Source of the DNA: Pseudalkalibacillus berkeleyi
GTDB taxonomy: Bacteria; Bacillota; Bacilli; Bacillales; Fictibacillaceae
Direction: 5' to 3'
Assembly: GCF_021608225.1 (NCBI RefSeq)
Contig: NZ_JAKIJS010000001.1
Coordinates: 806,001-870,000, forward strand
Length of the DNA: 64,000 bases
Part shown: positions 9,934 to 17,358 of the stretch, piece by piece
Numbering within the stretch: the stretch's first letter is position 1
Layout: each line of letters starts with the position of its first letter
Notes under the pieces: model-generated
Seen by the model: the letters and a program-made list of their open reading frames with translations, nothing else
Database searches by the model: none
What the model was told of the DNA's origin: nothing
Translations under genes and position numbers: made by a program

Positions 9934-10791
9934 ATGAAAAAAATACTATTACTTTTGTTGGTCGTCTTAATTGCAGGGTGTGGCCCACAGACCACAGATC
10001 AATCTAAAGAGAAAAAGAAAGAGCAATCAGAAAATACAGATACGGTTCATTCCGAAAAGGAATCACCTGAGGAAGATGAAAATGATGAAGGTTCAGGGAG
10101 TCATGACGAAGAAAAAGACAGCGAAGAAGACCCTGCTGCTGAAGATCAAACTGTCCAATATACTGTACACCCTGCAAATTGGACTTTAAAAACAGAAATG
10201 GAGACAGATTCTGAAAAGAAAACAGTATTATTAACGATTGATGATGCACCTGATCAGCACGCACTTGAAATGGCCAAAAAGCTGAAAGACTTGAATGTGC
10301 CAGCCATTTTCTTTGTGAATGGACACTTTATGGACACTGAAAAAGAGAAAGAAGTTGTAAAGGAAATATATGATTTAGGCTTTGAAATTGGTAACCATAC
10401 AATGAGTCATTCAAACCTCTCAAAATTATCAGAAGAAAAACAAAGGGTTGAGATCGTCCAACTTTCAGAAGAGATAGAATCCGTAACTGGAGAAGCACCT
10501 GCTTTCTTCAGAGCGCCATTTGGAGTTAATACGGATTTCTCAAAAGAATTAATGAAAGAACAGGAAATGATTTTTATGAACTGGACTTATGGATATGACT
10601 GGGAAAAGGAATATCAGACGAGTAGTAGTATTGCAGATATTATGGTTAATACCCCTTTACTGACGGATGGAGCCATCCTATTAATGCATGACCGCACATG
10701 GACAAATGAAGCATTAGTTGAGATAGTTAAAGGCCTACGTGCAAAAGGGTATTCCTTCGTAAACCCTGATCAAATTATTACTGGTAAATAA
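9934..10791 (+). CDS. Lipid-anchored polysaccharide deacetylase (NodB domain)
   Basis: 285 residues. The signal peptide has a lipobox (IAGC, C16), then a disordered Glu/Lys/Asp linker (about 20-75), then a carbohydrate esterase family 4 domain. Catalytic motifs: TIDD (101-104, metal-binding Asp), HTMSH (155-159, the two metal-binding His), RAPFG (193-197) and LMHD (250-253). Such enzymes remove acetyl groups from N-acetylglucosamine or N-acetylmuramic acid in peptidoglycan or other wall polymers; the exact substrate cannot be told. ATG start with AAAAGGGGAG upstream. Monocistronic, and shares a terminator with the convergent gene. Confidence 0.9.
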   Translation: MKKILLLLLVVLIAGCGPQTTDQSKEKKKEQSENTDTVHSEKESPEEDENDEGSGSHDEEKDSEEDPAAEDQTVQYTVHPANWTLKTEMETDSEKKTVLLTIDDAPDQHALEMAKKLKDLNVPAIFFVNGHFMDTEKEKEVVKEIYDLGFEIGNHTMSHSNLSKLSEEKQRVEIVQLSEEIESVTGEAPAFFRAPFGVNTDFSKELMKEQEMIFMNWTYGYDWEKEYQTSSSIADIMVNTPLLTDGAILLMHDRTWTNEALVEIVKGLRAKGYSFVNPDQIITGK

Positions 10792-10807
10792 TTAGAGGAA
10801 ATCAATA

Positions 10808-10858
10808 AAGGGCTGGTAGCTAGTCAATATCATTGACCTTTTACCAGCCCTACTTTTT
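10808..10858. terminator. Bidirectional terminator
   Basis: AGGGCTGGTA pairs with TACCAGCCCT around an inner GTCAAT/ATTGAC stem. T-rich on the plus side (ACTTTTTAT), between convergent genes. Confidence 0.8.
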
Positions 10859-10877
10859 ATCTTTCAAATTAGCTATA

Positions 10878-11291
10878 TCAACGTTTGTAATAATACATGA
10901 TTCTCCCATTAAATAAATGGAGTTCACCACTTAACTGCTTAGCAAGAAACTTACAAAATTCATTTGCTTTACCTTTATCTCCATGGGTAGATCCTTCAGG
11001 GAGAACGATTTGTATCTGTTCATCGTTGTCTTTTCCTCGTGCATTAGAAAGTCCAACAATTATGTATTGATAATCTGCTTCTATTCCTTTTAATAGATAA
11101 AACTTTTGTGAATCCTTTTCATGATACTCGACCTTGTAAGGGAACGCTGCAGCTCCGTATTCCCAACTTAATTGATCCCCAGTTTTGGTTGTGATTTCTT
11201 GATAATACTCAATTAATTTCTCAACCTCTTCAAGTGTAATCGCTTGCTGTTTTGATTTTTCTACAAGCTTCACATACGCACTTCTAGACAA
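10878..11291 (-). CDS. Small conserved protein, probably DUF1885 family
   Basis: 137 residues, soluble, no signal peptide. N-terminal helices (SRSAYVKLVEKSKQQAITLEEVEKLIEYY) are followed by a mixed sheet region. The overall sequence recalls the DUF1885 proteins of Bacillaceae, for which I know no function; this call is from memory of the family. TTG start at 11289-11291 with GGAGTGA upstream. Sits in the pdh-speA interval, where B. subtilis has no equivalent that I recall. Confidence 0.6.
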   Translation of the reverse strand: MSRSAYVKLVEKSKQQAITLEEVEKLIEYYQEITTKTGDQLSWEYGAAAFPYKVEYHEKDSQKFYLLKGIEADYQYIIVGLSNARGKDNDEQIQIVLPEGSTHGDKGKANEFCKFLAKQLSGELHLFNGRIMYYYKR

Positions 11292-11507
11292 GTCGGTTCA
11301 CTCCAGTCACCTAAATGTTTAATTATATTCAATATATCATTTGGATGAAGAAATTGACAGAATTGTACTAAGATTTAATTTGTAGTTTATGTTTGCAAAA
11401 TATGTCATAGAAATGAAAACGATTATTTTGTCGAATACGTTGTTAAATCTCAACGAACTGAGTATAATTAATTATAATATTCTAAAAATTCAGAAGGAGG
11501 GCGTGGT

Positions 11508-11807
11508 ATGGACCTTTTTGACAAACTATATGATGAAGATGAGACGGTTAAAGTTAGGTTTGTTGGATTTACAACTGAACACGTTCGTTATGATTTCGGT
11601 ATTGTTTTTACGAACATGTTCTTTGGGAAACCGCTCGTCGTATGCATGCAAACCGGGCGCTCCGCATTATTGGATGCAACCGATTTGAAGAACACAGACA
11701 GTATTCAAAAAGCGTTTAATATTCAATCAAAGAAGGAGGCAGAAGAACTGTCGTCTTTCTTTGAAGAATCAATTCCGTTCTCTCCAATTGCTGAACAATA
11801 TGATTGA
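11508..11807 (+). CDS. Small cytosolic protein, probably DUF3055 family
   Basis: 99 residues, soluble. The central block TKVRFVGFTTEH-type (here VKVRFVGFTTEHVRYDFGIVFTN) and CMQTGRSALLDA are strongly suggestive of the DUF3055 family of short Bacillales proteins of unknown function. ATG start with AGAAGGAGG 8 nt upstream. A longer overlapping frame starting at 11389 lacks a ribosome binding site and is a shadow. Followed by a long hairpin terminator. Confidence 0.65.
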   Translation: MDLFDKLYDEDETVKVRFVGFTTEHVRYDFGIVFTNMFFGKPLVVCMQTGRSALLDATDLKNTDSIQKAFNIQSKKEAEELSSFFEESIPFSPIAEQYD

Positions 11808-11814
11808 TCCTAAA

Positions 11815-11901
11815 TGTAGCAAACTCAGATAATTCTAATCACTCCCAAGAGCATTTACTAAAATGTATTAGGAGTTGTAACAGAGTTGGGTTTGCTACTT
11901 T
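11815..11901 (+). terminator. Long branched terminator hairpin
   Basis: GTAGCAAAC pairs perfectly with GTTTGCTAC about 60 nt later, followed by TTTTTT. Inside are nested pairings ACTCC/GGAGT and CATTT/AAATG. Unusually large for an intrinsic terminator. It ends just upstream of the SR1 promoter. Confidence 0.7.
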
Positions 11902-11954
11902 TTTGTATTACTGATAAAAACCTAATAATCATAATTATGACATACAAATTAACC

Positions 11955-11983
11955 TTGACAATTTAAATGTGACATCATATTAT
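11955..11983 (+). promoter_or_regulatory. SR1 promoter with possible CcpN site
   Basis: TTGACA (11955-11960), 17-bp spacer, TATTAT (11978-11983): near-consensus sigma-A. TGTGACATCAT (11969-11979) between the two elements resembles the CcpN operator TRTGHYATAYW (9 of 11 by my reading). In B. subtilis CcpN represses SR1 on glycolytic carbon sources. Confidence 0.8.
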
Positions 11984-11997
11984 GGTGTTAACAATAA

Positions 11998-12011
11998 TAA
12001 TAGCGCTTACA
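11998..12011 (+). promoter_or_regulatory. cre-like site (CcpA) in the SR1 5' region
   Basis: TAATAGCGCTTACA matches the catabolite-response consensus TGWAAGCGYTWWCA at 12 of 14 positions. It lies about 10-20 bp downstream of the expected SR1 start, a position suited to blocking transcription. Confidence 0.6.
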
Positions 12012-12036
12012 TTTTAAGCGGGAGAGAGGGATAGAA

Positions 12037-12159
12037 ATGGGAACGTTAATCTGTCAAACATGTGATACGACTATTGAACACTTTGAAGTCAATAAGGTAA
12101 CGACTCTATATGCAAACTGTCCGGAATGTAAACGTAAAAGGAAAAATCTAAAAAAATAA
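12037..12159 (+). CDS. sr1P: SR1P small peptide
   Basis: 40 residues beginning MGTLICQTCD. Cysteine pairs C6/C9 and C28/C31 form a likely small zinc site, and the C-terminus is lysine/arginine-rich. The start MGT(I/L)xCQ, the EHFE-type middle and VTTLY match SR1P of B. subtilis, which binds GapA and promotes its moonlighting role with RNase J1. ATG start with GGGAGAGAGGG upstream. Encoded inside the SR1 RNA. Confidence 0.9.
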   Translation: MGTLICQTCDTTIEHFEVNKVTTLYANCPECKRKRKNLKK

Positions 12160-12175
12160 GTATAACCTAAATGCA

Positions 12176-12210
12176 AAAAGACCGTTCCGATGAAGGGACG
12201 GTCTTTTTGG
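12176..12210. terminator. Bidirectional terminator of SR1 and speA
   Basis: AAAAAGACCGTTCC pairs with GGGACGGTCTTTTT (one G-U pair). Flanking A and T runs suit both strands. Confidence 0.9.
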
Positions 12211-12228
12211 TGAATTCATTTGATCAAG

Positions 12229-13704
12229 TTAAAGAATAGGTTTGTGCTCTTTAATGACCTGAATCATTTGTAAAGTTTCATCTTCAGGTCCTTGTACTGG
12301 TAAACCTGCGTTAATATTTTCGAAAATATAGTCAATATTTTCTTGTGTAATAATTTCCCCTGGGATAAAGATCGGGATTCCTGGAGGGTAAACCATAACA
12401 AACTCTGCTATAATACGACCGACTGACTCTTCAAAAGGAATACTCTCAGTGTCGGCGTAAAACGCATCTCTCGGTGATAATGACAGGACAGGAATACTCG
12501 GAACGCTAACTGGTATTGCTTTCTCAGAGCTTTCGATAGGTTGCTTGTGTAATTTGGAAAGCTGATCTAAAGCCTTTATTAATAAGAGTACTTCTTCTTC
12601 ACAATCTCCAGCTGTTATAATGCACAGAATGTTATATAGGTCAGAAAGCTCAACTTCAATATTATGTTGTTCTCTTAACCACAACTCAACATCATACCCT
12701 GTAATATTCAATTCTTTCACTGAAATGATTAATTTAGTCGGATCATAATCATAGGTCGCTTGAGTACCTAAGATTTCTTGTCCGATACAATGAATGTTAG
12801 GTATTTCATTGATTTGCCTTCTTGCAAATTCGGCTAAATGAATGGACTGTTCTGCTAATTCGTACCCTTGGGTTGCTAATCTCCTTCTTGCTACGTCAAG
12901 TGAAGCAAGTAAGATGTAAGAGGTTGAAGTAGTTGTCATCATACTTAGAATAGATTGAACTCGTTCAGGTGAAACAAGAGAACCTCTAACGTTTAATATT
13001 GAACTTTGTGTCAACGAACCTCCAAGTTTATGCACACTTGTGGCTGCCATATCTGCTCCTGCTTGCATAGCAGATAAAGGTAGTCGATCATGGAAATGGA
13101 TGTGTACCCCATGAGCTTCATCAACAAGAACAGGAATATGATAAGTATGTGCTAAGCTCACAATTTCTTTTAAATCAGCACTGATGCCAAAGTATGTCGG
13201 GTTGATCACAAGCAATCCTTTCGCATCAGGGTGCTGTTCAAGTGCTTTCGACACAGATTGAGTTGTAATACCATGTGATATACCAAGATAAGGATCGATA
13301 TCCGGGTGAATGAAAACAGGAACTGCCCCTGAAAAAATAATGGCTGACATCACAGATTTATGAACATTTCTAGGGACAAGGATTTTTTCGCCAGGTTTGC
13401 AGACCGCAAGAATCATCGTCATAATGGCTCCACTTGTGCCTTGTACTGAAAAATATGTGTAATCAGCCCCGAAAGCTTCTGCTGCAAGCTGCTGTGCCTC
13501 TTTAATCATGCCATGTGGATGATGTAGATCATCTAATGGACCGATATTTATTAAATCGATAGATAAGGCGTTATCCCCAATGAAGTCTCTAAATTCGGGG
13601 TCCATACCTCTTCCTTTTTTATGCCCTGGTATATGAAATTGAATTGGATTTCTTTTTGCATGATTCAATAGACCAGTAAATAATGGTGTTTCATTTTGAG
13701 ACAA
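12229..13704 (-). CDS. speA: Arginine decarboxylase (PLP, Orn/Lys/Arg decarboxylase family)
   Basis: Makes agmatine from arginine, the first step of polyamine synthesis in Bacillus. It has the family's FHIPGHKKG near the N-terminus, VDEAHGVHIHFH (cofactor-contacting Asp and His) and TSVHKLGGSLTQ with the PLP-binding lysine. Aligns end to end with B. subtilis SpeA by memory, including the C-terminal YPPGIPIFIPGE. I choose the TTG at 13702-13704 (491 residues, MSQNETPLF), because GAGGTG lies 6 nt upstream. The GTG at 13713 is part of that Shine-Dalgarno sequence. Adjacent to SR1, which in B. subtilis regulates arginine catabolism. Confidence 0.95.
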   Translation of the reverse strand: MSQNETPLFTGLLNHAKRNPIQFHIPGHKKGRGMDPEFRDFIGDNALSIDLINIGPLDDLHHPHGMIKEAQQLAAEAFGADYTYFSVQGTSGAIMTMILAVCKPGEKILVPRNVHKSVMSAIIFSGAVPVFIHPDIDPYLGISHGITTQSVSKALEQHPDAKGLLVINPTYFGISADLKEIVSLAHTYHIPVLVDEAHGVHIHFHDRLPLSAMQAGADMAATSVHKLGGSLTQSSILNVRGSLVSPERVQSILSMMTTTSTSYILLASLDVARRRLATQGYELAEQSIHLAEFARRQINEIPNIHCIGQEILGTQATYDYDPTKLIISVKELNITGYDVELWLREQHNIEVELSDLYNILCIITAGDCEEEVLLLIKALDQLSKLHKQPIESSEKAIPVSVPSIPVLSLSPRDAFYADTESIPFEESVGRIIAEFVMVYPPGIPIFIPGEIITQENIDYIFENINAGLPVQGPEDETLQMIQVIKEHKPIL

Positions 13705-13870
13705 TAGGTACACCTCATTTAATTAAAATAATCGTTATGACATCGATATGATAGAATGATAAAACAAAACAAAGTATATCAAATTTATGGATGGTTGCAA
13801 GTGATTTTTTTTGAAACTTTCCTATGTACCTGCATTGTACATAAAATCTTTAAGCGTTTGGAGTGAGAGT

Positions 13871-14830
13871 ATGAATTGGGAAACACGTCTTACGTCATTA
13901 TTAGAAATTGAATATCCAATTATTCAAGGTGGGTTGGCTTACTTAGCTTATTCTGAATTAGCAGCAGCTGTATCAAATGCAGGGGGTCTTGGACAAATTA
14001 CAGCGATGTCCTTACCCTCTCCAGAATCATTAAGAGAAGAAATACGAGCAGTCAAGAAGTTGACAAACAAACCTTTTGGAGTAAATTATGCAATCGGTCA
14101 GCATGGTCGACCATTTGAAGATATGTTACAAGTTGCAATTGATGAGAAGGTACCAGTCATTTCTATGACGGGTGGGAACCCTACACCAGTATTCGAACAA
14201 CTTAAAGGCACAGCTATTAAGAAGCTTGTCCTTGTCGCTTCTAAAAGGCAAGCTATTAAGGCTGAACAATTAGGTGCAGATGCAGTCATGGTAGTAGGTC
14301 AAGAGGGCGGAGGACATATTGGCAAAGACGACGTAAGCACAATGGTCTTGACACCTCAAGTTGTTGATCATATCTCTATACCTGTAGTCGCCTCTGGGGG
14401 AATAGGAGATGGAAGAGGTCTAATGGCAGCTTTAGCTCTAGGAGCGGAAGGGATTGAAATGGGGACGCGTTTCATTGCGACCAAAGAATGTACACATGCA
14501 CACCCATCTTATCAACAAGCATTAGTCAAAGGGAATGAAACGGATACGATGCTGATAAAAAAATCGATAGGTGCACCAGGTAGAGTGGTTCAAAATGAAT
14601 GGGCAGAGCAAATTGTGAAAATTGAAAATGTAACACCTACCTATGAAGCAATCAAAACTTATATTTCTGGAACGGCGAACCAAGCCTTTGCGAACAAAGG
14701 GATGATTAATGAAGGGTTTGGCTGGGCAGGTCAAGTGATGGGACGGATTAATGATGTGCCATCTGTTCAGGAGTTATTCGATCGAATATTTTCTGAAGGA
14801 AATCGAATAAGAAGTAAATGGAGCTTGTAA
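13871..14830 (+). CDS. Nitronate monooxygenase / FabK-like FMN oxidoreductase
   Basis: 319-residue TIM-barrel flavoprotein of the 2-nitropropane dioxygenase family. Visible features: YPIIQGGLAYLAYSELAAAVSNAGGLGQI at the N-terminus, MVVGQEGGGHIG with the catalytic-region His, and the FMN phosphate loop VVASGGIGDGRG then LGAEGIEMGTRF. Nitronate monooxygenases and FabK enoyl-ACP reductases are hard to separate by eye, so the substrate is open. ATG start 13871 with GGAGTGA upstream; upstream in-frame residues from 13811 are unlikely. Inserted between speA and yktB relative to B. subtilis. Confidence 0.85.
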   Translation: MNWETRLTSLLEIEYPIIQGGLAYLAYSELAAAVSNAGGLGQITAMSLPSPESLREEIRAVKKLTNKPFGVNYAIGQHGRPFEDMLQVAIDEKVPVISMTGGNPTPVFEQLKGTAIKKLVLVASKRQAIKAEQLGADAVMVVGQEGGGHIGKDDVSTMVLTPQVVDHISIPVVASGGIGDGRGLMAALALGAEGIEMGTRFIATKECTHAHPSYQQALVKGNETDTMLIKKSIGAPGRVVQNEWAEQIVKIENVTPTYEAIKTYISGTANQAFANKGMINEGFGWAGQVMGRINDVPSVQELFDRIFSEGNRIRSKWSL

Positions 14831-14880
14831 AGGGTAAGTTTGAAAGATAGACGATAATTGAAATGAACGAAAGTAAATAT

Positions 14881-14925
14881 AATGAAAAGAGCTACCATTT
14901 CCATATATGGCAGCTCTTTTCATTA
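14881..14925. terminator. Bidirectional terminator
   Basis: AATGAAAAGAGCT pairs with AGCTCTTTTCATT; near-perfect stem. Between the convergent flavoenzyme gene and yktB. Confidence 0.85.
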
Positions 14926-15034
14926 ACTTTAAAGATTATAAGATAGGTTGGATTGAAGAATTATTTCAAATGTGATGATAAATACCTATACGTATGATTC
15001 ATTACGTTAATATAATACATTAACTTTAAATGGA

Positions 15035-15676
15035 TCAGCTTGAAGCGTAAGCATTTTGCGCATATCGATATAAAGGTAAAAGTGTGTTGAAAGTCTGATC
15101 TATTACTGAAAGTAATGCTTCTCCGTCTTTTAGTCTTTGGTCATTTTTCGGAATGTGAATGCCACAAAGTAGTTCAGCTTTCTTAATGTTTTTCAAGCGA
15201 GTAGTCATTTCAGAAAATCTTTCTTTATCAACTTTCTCATGTGGAATGGATTCAGGCTTTGTATGATCAATGGACCAAACAAAATGTTTAGGAATTTCAT
15301 TTAAAATGTCACTCTGGTGTTTCTGCAATTCTTCAGCAAAGTCCTGTTTAATTGGAGATTCATAAATGACCGCAAACCATACGAACAGGTGACTCTCAAA
15401 TAACCCGATTTGAAAGTGGGGATGTTTCTTATACCCACGATTACTCGTCGAGAAAGCAACCCAAGTATCATCAGGAGGATTTACTGTTCTCCGAGCATGC
15501 TTCGCCGTGTGGTAAAACATTTCTTCTCCAGTGGCTGCTGAAAGAGATGGAGTAAAGTACTCACCAAGTTGTTCTAGTTTAGGTCGTATATGATCTTGAA
15601 TGCCTTCCATCCTTGCATCTAAGCCTTGTATGTTGAATACATTAAAATCTTTTTTTGAAAAGCCATTGAAATTCAT
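15035..15676 (-). CDS. yktB: YktB family protein (UPF0637/DUF1054)
   Basis: 213-residue soluble protein matching the YktB family along its length: FSKKDFNVFNIQGLDARM at the start, KHARRTVNPPDDTWVAFSTSNRGYKKHPHFQIGLFE in the middle, and KKAELLCGIHI near the end. Function unknown. Start at ATG 15674-15676 with GAGGTGA upstream; the in-frame TTG at 15694 lies before the Shine-Dalgarno sequence. In B. subtilis it sits between yktA and ykzI; yktA is not found here. Confidence 0.9.
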   Translation of the reverse strand: MNFNGFSKKDFNVFNIQGLDARMEGIQDHIRPKLEQLGEYFTPSLSAATGEEMFYHTAKHARRTVNPPDDTWVAFSTSNRGYKKHPHFQIGLFESHLFVWFAVIYESPIKQDFAEELQKHQSDILNEIPKHFVWSIDHTKPESIPHEKVDKERFSEMTTRLKNIKKAELLCGIHIPKNDQRLKDGEALLSVIDQTFNTLLPLYRYAQNAYASS

Positions 15677-15790
15677 GCGTTTCACCTCAATCAAAAGTTA
15701 AGTAGAGTTTACCACAGCGAAGTATGATATCAAAATTCATTTCGATCTAGACCAAACGTGACTAGAACACCGTAATAAGAAATAATGATG

Positions 15791-15810
15791 GAATATTTAA
15801 TTAAATATTC
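15791..15810. promoter_or_regulatory. Perfect 20-bp AT palindrome before ykzI
   Basis: GAATATTTAATTAAATATTC is its own reverse complement. It sits in the yktB/ykzI gap, just upstream of a TATGATAAT that could be the -10 of ykzI. Possible operator; chance is not excluded in AT-rich DNA. Confidence 0.4.
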
Positions 15811-15870
15811 TGAATAGTATGATAATACAAGCGTGAAGCAAGCAAAAAAAGAAAAGGAGTGTGAGTTACC

Positions 15871-16059
15871 ATGAAACAAGTGATTCAAACGCTAAAAAAT
15901 ACAGAGGCGGAGCGACGAATCCCAGTTCTTCGATTAGAGATTGATTATGAATTGGCAACTCTACACGATGCACTCGTAGAAAAAAACCCAGAACAAATCA
16001 AAAGGTCAAAGAAAAAATTAGAACGTCTAAGACAAGAAATGTTACAATTAGAGACATAA
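15871..16059 (+). CDS. ykzI: Short coiled-coil protein YkzI
   Basis: 62 residues, almost entirely helical and rich in Glu, Lys, Arg and Leu with heptad-like spacing (LRLEIDYELATLHDALVEKN, then KKLERLRQEML). It lies between yktB and the inositol monophosphatase gene, exactly where B. subtilis has the small gene ykzI of unknown function. ATG start with AAAAGGAG 11 nt upstream. Own terminator follows. Confidence 0.7.
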   Translation: MKQVIQTLKNTEAERRIPVLRLEIDYELATLHDALVEKNPEQIKRSKKKLERLRQEMLQLET

Positions 16060-16076
16060 TAGTATAAATTGGATAG

Positions 16077-16108
16077 AACGAACCTACACTTTGAGGGGTT
16101 CGTTTTTT
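16077..16108 (+). terminator. Terminator of ykzI
   Basis: AACGAACC pairs with GGTTCGTT, then TTTTT. Confidence 0.85.
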
Positions 16109-16137
16109 GTGACTAAAATACATAAGGGAGTGACACG

Positions 16138-16941
16138 GTGTCTAATAATTGGGAAATCATATGCGATCAAGCGATGGATTGGGCATATCAAGCCGGGTCG
16201 ATTATTCGAGAGTCGTTTAAAAAGCAATTAACGATCGAAACAAAATCTAATGCTGATGATTTAGTTACGAACATGGATAAAGATGTGGAAAGATATTTCA
16301 TAGATAATATTAGAAAACATCATCCAGATCACCAAATACTAGGTGAAGAAGGAAGTGGAGATGATGTCAATTCTTTAGAAGGTACGGTTTGGATCATTGA
16401 TCCAATTGATGGAACAATGAACTTTGTTCATCAACAAACAAACTTTGCGATCTCAATTGGTGTTTATCATGAAGGGGTCGGAAAAGTTGGAATTATTTAC
16501 AGCGTGGTAAATGATGAAATGTTTCATGCAATAGCGGGTAGTGGTGCATTCTTAAATGATTATCCATTATCCAAACTTTCCGAAGTTGAACTCGAAAAGT
16601 CTCTTATTGCAATTAACGCGACTTGGATTACTAAGAATAAACTAATGAATCCATCAAAGCTAATTCCTATTGTAGATGGATGTAGAGGAACAAGATCGTA
16701 TGGATCAGCTGCAATAGAGCTTGCATTTGTTGCCGCTGGTAGGCTGGATGCTTATATTACAATGCGACTATCGCCTTGGGATTTTGCAGCAGGAAAAATA
16801 TTAATTGAAGAAGTTGGTGGAACGATTTCTACATTAGATGGAACGCCTTTAAATCTACTTGGCCAAAATTCCATTTTCGCAGGATCTACTAGTCTCCATC
16901 ATCACATTTTAAAAGATTACCTGCATGACAGTAAATCCTGA
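16138..16941 (+). CDS. suhB: Inositol monophosphatase family phosphatase
   Basis: 267 residues with all metal-binding motifs of the Mg-dependent, Li-sensitive family: GEE (69-71), DPIDGT (88-93, inside WIIDPIDGTMNF) and WDFAAG (214-219). Hydrolyses inositol phosphates or related sugar or adenosine phosphates; the true substrate is unsure. Corresponds to B. subtilis YktC. GTG start with GGGAGTGA 5 nt upstream, just after the ykzI terminator. Confidence 0.93.
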   Translation: MSNNWEIICDQAMDWAYQAGSIIRESFKKQLTIETKSNADDLVTNMDKDVERYFIDNIRKHHPDHQILGEEGSGDDVNSLEGTVWIIDPIDGTMNFVHQQTNFAISIGVYHEGVGKVGIIYSVVNDEMFHAIAGSGAFLNDYPLSKLSEVELEKSLIAINATWITKNKLMNPSKLIPIVDGCRGTRSYGSAAIELAFVAAGRLDAYITMRLSPWDFAAGKILIEEVGGTISTLDGTPLNLLGQNSIFAGSTSLHHHILKDYLHDSKS

Positions 16942-16949
16942 TAAAAAAC

Positions 16950-16993
16950 AGAACAGGTCGATTCATCCACAATAAATGAATCGACCTGTTTTC
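16950..16993. terminator. Terminator of suhB and ylaF
   Basis: Perfect 15-bp stem AACAGGTCGATTCAT / ATGAATCGACCTGTT with A- and T-rich flanks, between convergent genes. Confidence 0.9.
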
Positions 16994-17026
16994 ATGTTTG
17001 AATAAGCATATTTGTATCTAGTCTTC

Positions 17027-17209
17027 CTATTGGTTATTTTCTCTAAATTTTTTCTTTAACGTGAAACCTAAGCCCATTAGGATAAATACACCAACTAGAG
17101 CAAGAATAGCTAAAGTAAGGCTTTGTTCGCCAATGGCAACACCGATTAATGCAATACATAAAGTGACAGATATAGATATTAAAATAAAGATTAATGATTT
17201 CATGTTCAT
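17027..17209 (-). CDS. ylaF: YlaF-like two-segment membrane protein
   Basis: 60 residues with two hydrophobic segments (about 3-24 and 31-51) and a basic tail (KKKFRENNQ). Position divergent to typA (ylaG) matches ylaF of B. subtilis. AGGAGG is 7 nt upstream of the ATG. Function unknown. Confidence 0.75.
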   Translation of the reverse strand: MNMKSLIFILISISVTLCIALIGVAIGEQSLTLAILALVGVFILMGLGFTLKKKFRENNQ

Positions 17210-17269
17210 AGACTTACCTCCTATATGTAGTGTATCGAAAAATGAAAGAAAGAAAAAGATTTCATTTTG

Positions 17270-17278
17270 TGTTATAAT
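17270..17278 (+). promoter_or_regulatory. Extended -10 promoter of typA
   Basis: TGTTATAAT (TGnTATAAT, perfect), about 80 bp upstream of the start. No clear -35 at the right distance, as allowed for extended -10 promoters. Confidence 0.6.
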
Positions 17279-17358
17279 AGAAAAGTTGAAATTTGATATG
17301 TGATAACCATCATGAGGTTCAAATTTAATTTGGACTCACATTTTAAGGAGAGATTTAA

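Larger units (their letters stand above)
11990..12210 (+). ncRNA. sr1: SR1 dual-function regulatory RNA
   Basis: A transcript of about 220 nt from the promoter above to the terminator at 12176-12210, containing the SR1P reading frame. In B. subtilis SR1 lies between pdhD and speA, as here; it base-pairs with ahrC mRNA, which encodes the arginine catabolism activator, and its peptide SR1P binds glyceraldehyde-3-phosphate dehydrogenase A. Assignment rests on position, peptide sequence, size and promoter. Whether the ahrC-pairing segment is kept was not tested, since ahrC is not in the window. The start point is estimated from the -10. Confidence 0.85.

Noticed and set aside
9971-10264. Two open frames across the linker of the polysaccharide deacetylase gene
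   Set aside because: Caused by the repetitive GAA/AAA codons of the charged linker; no start signals.
11389-11688. 99-residue open frame overlapping the DUF3055-type gene
   Set aside because: No Shine-Dalgarno sequence, and the overlapping frame from 11508 has a strong one and a conserved-looking protein.
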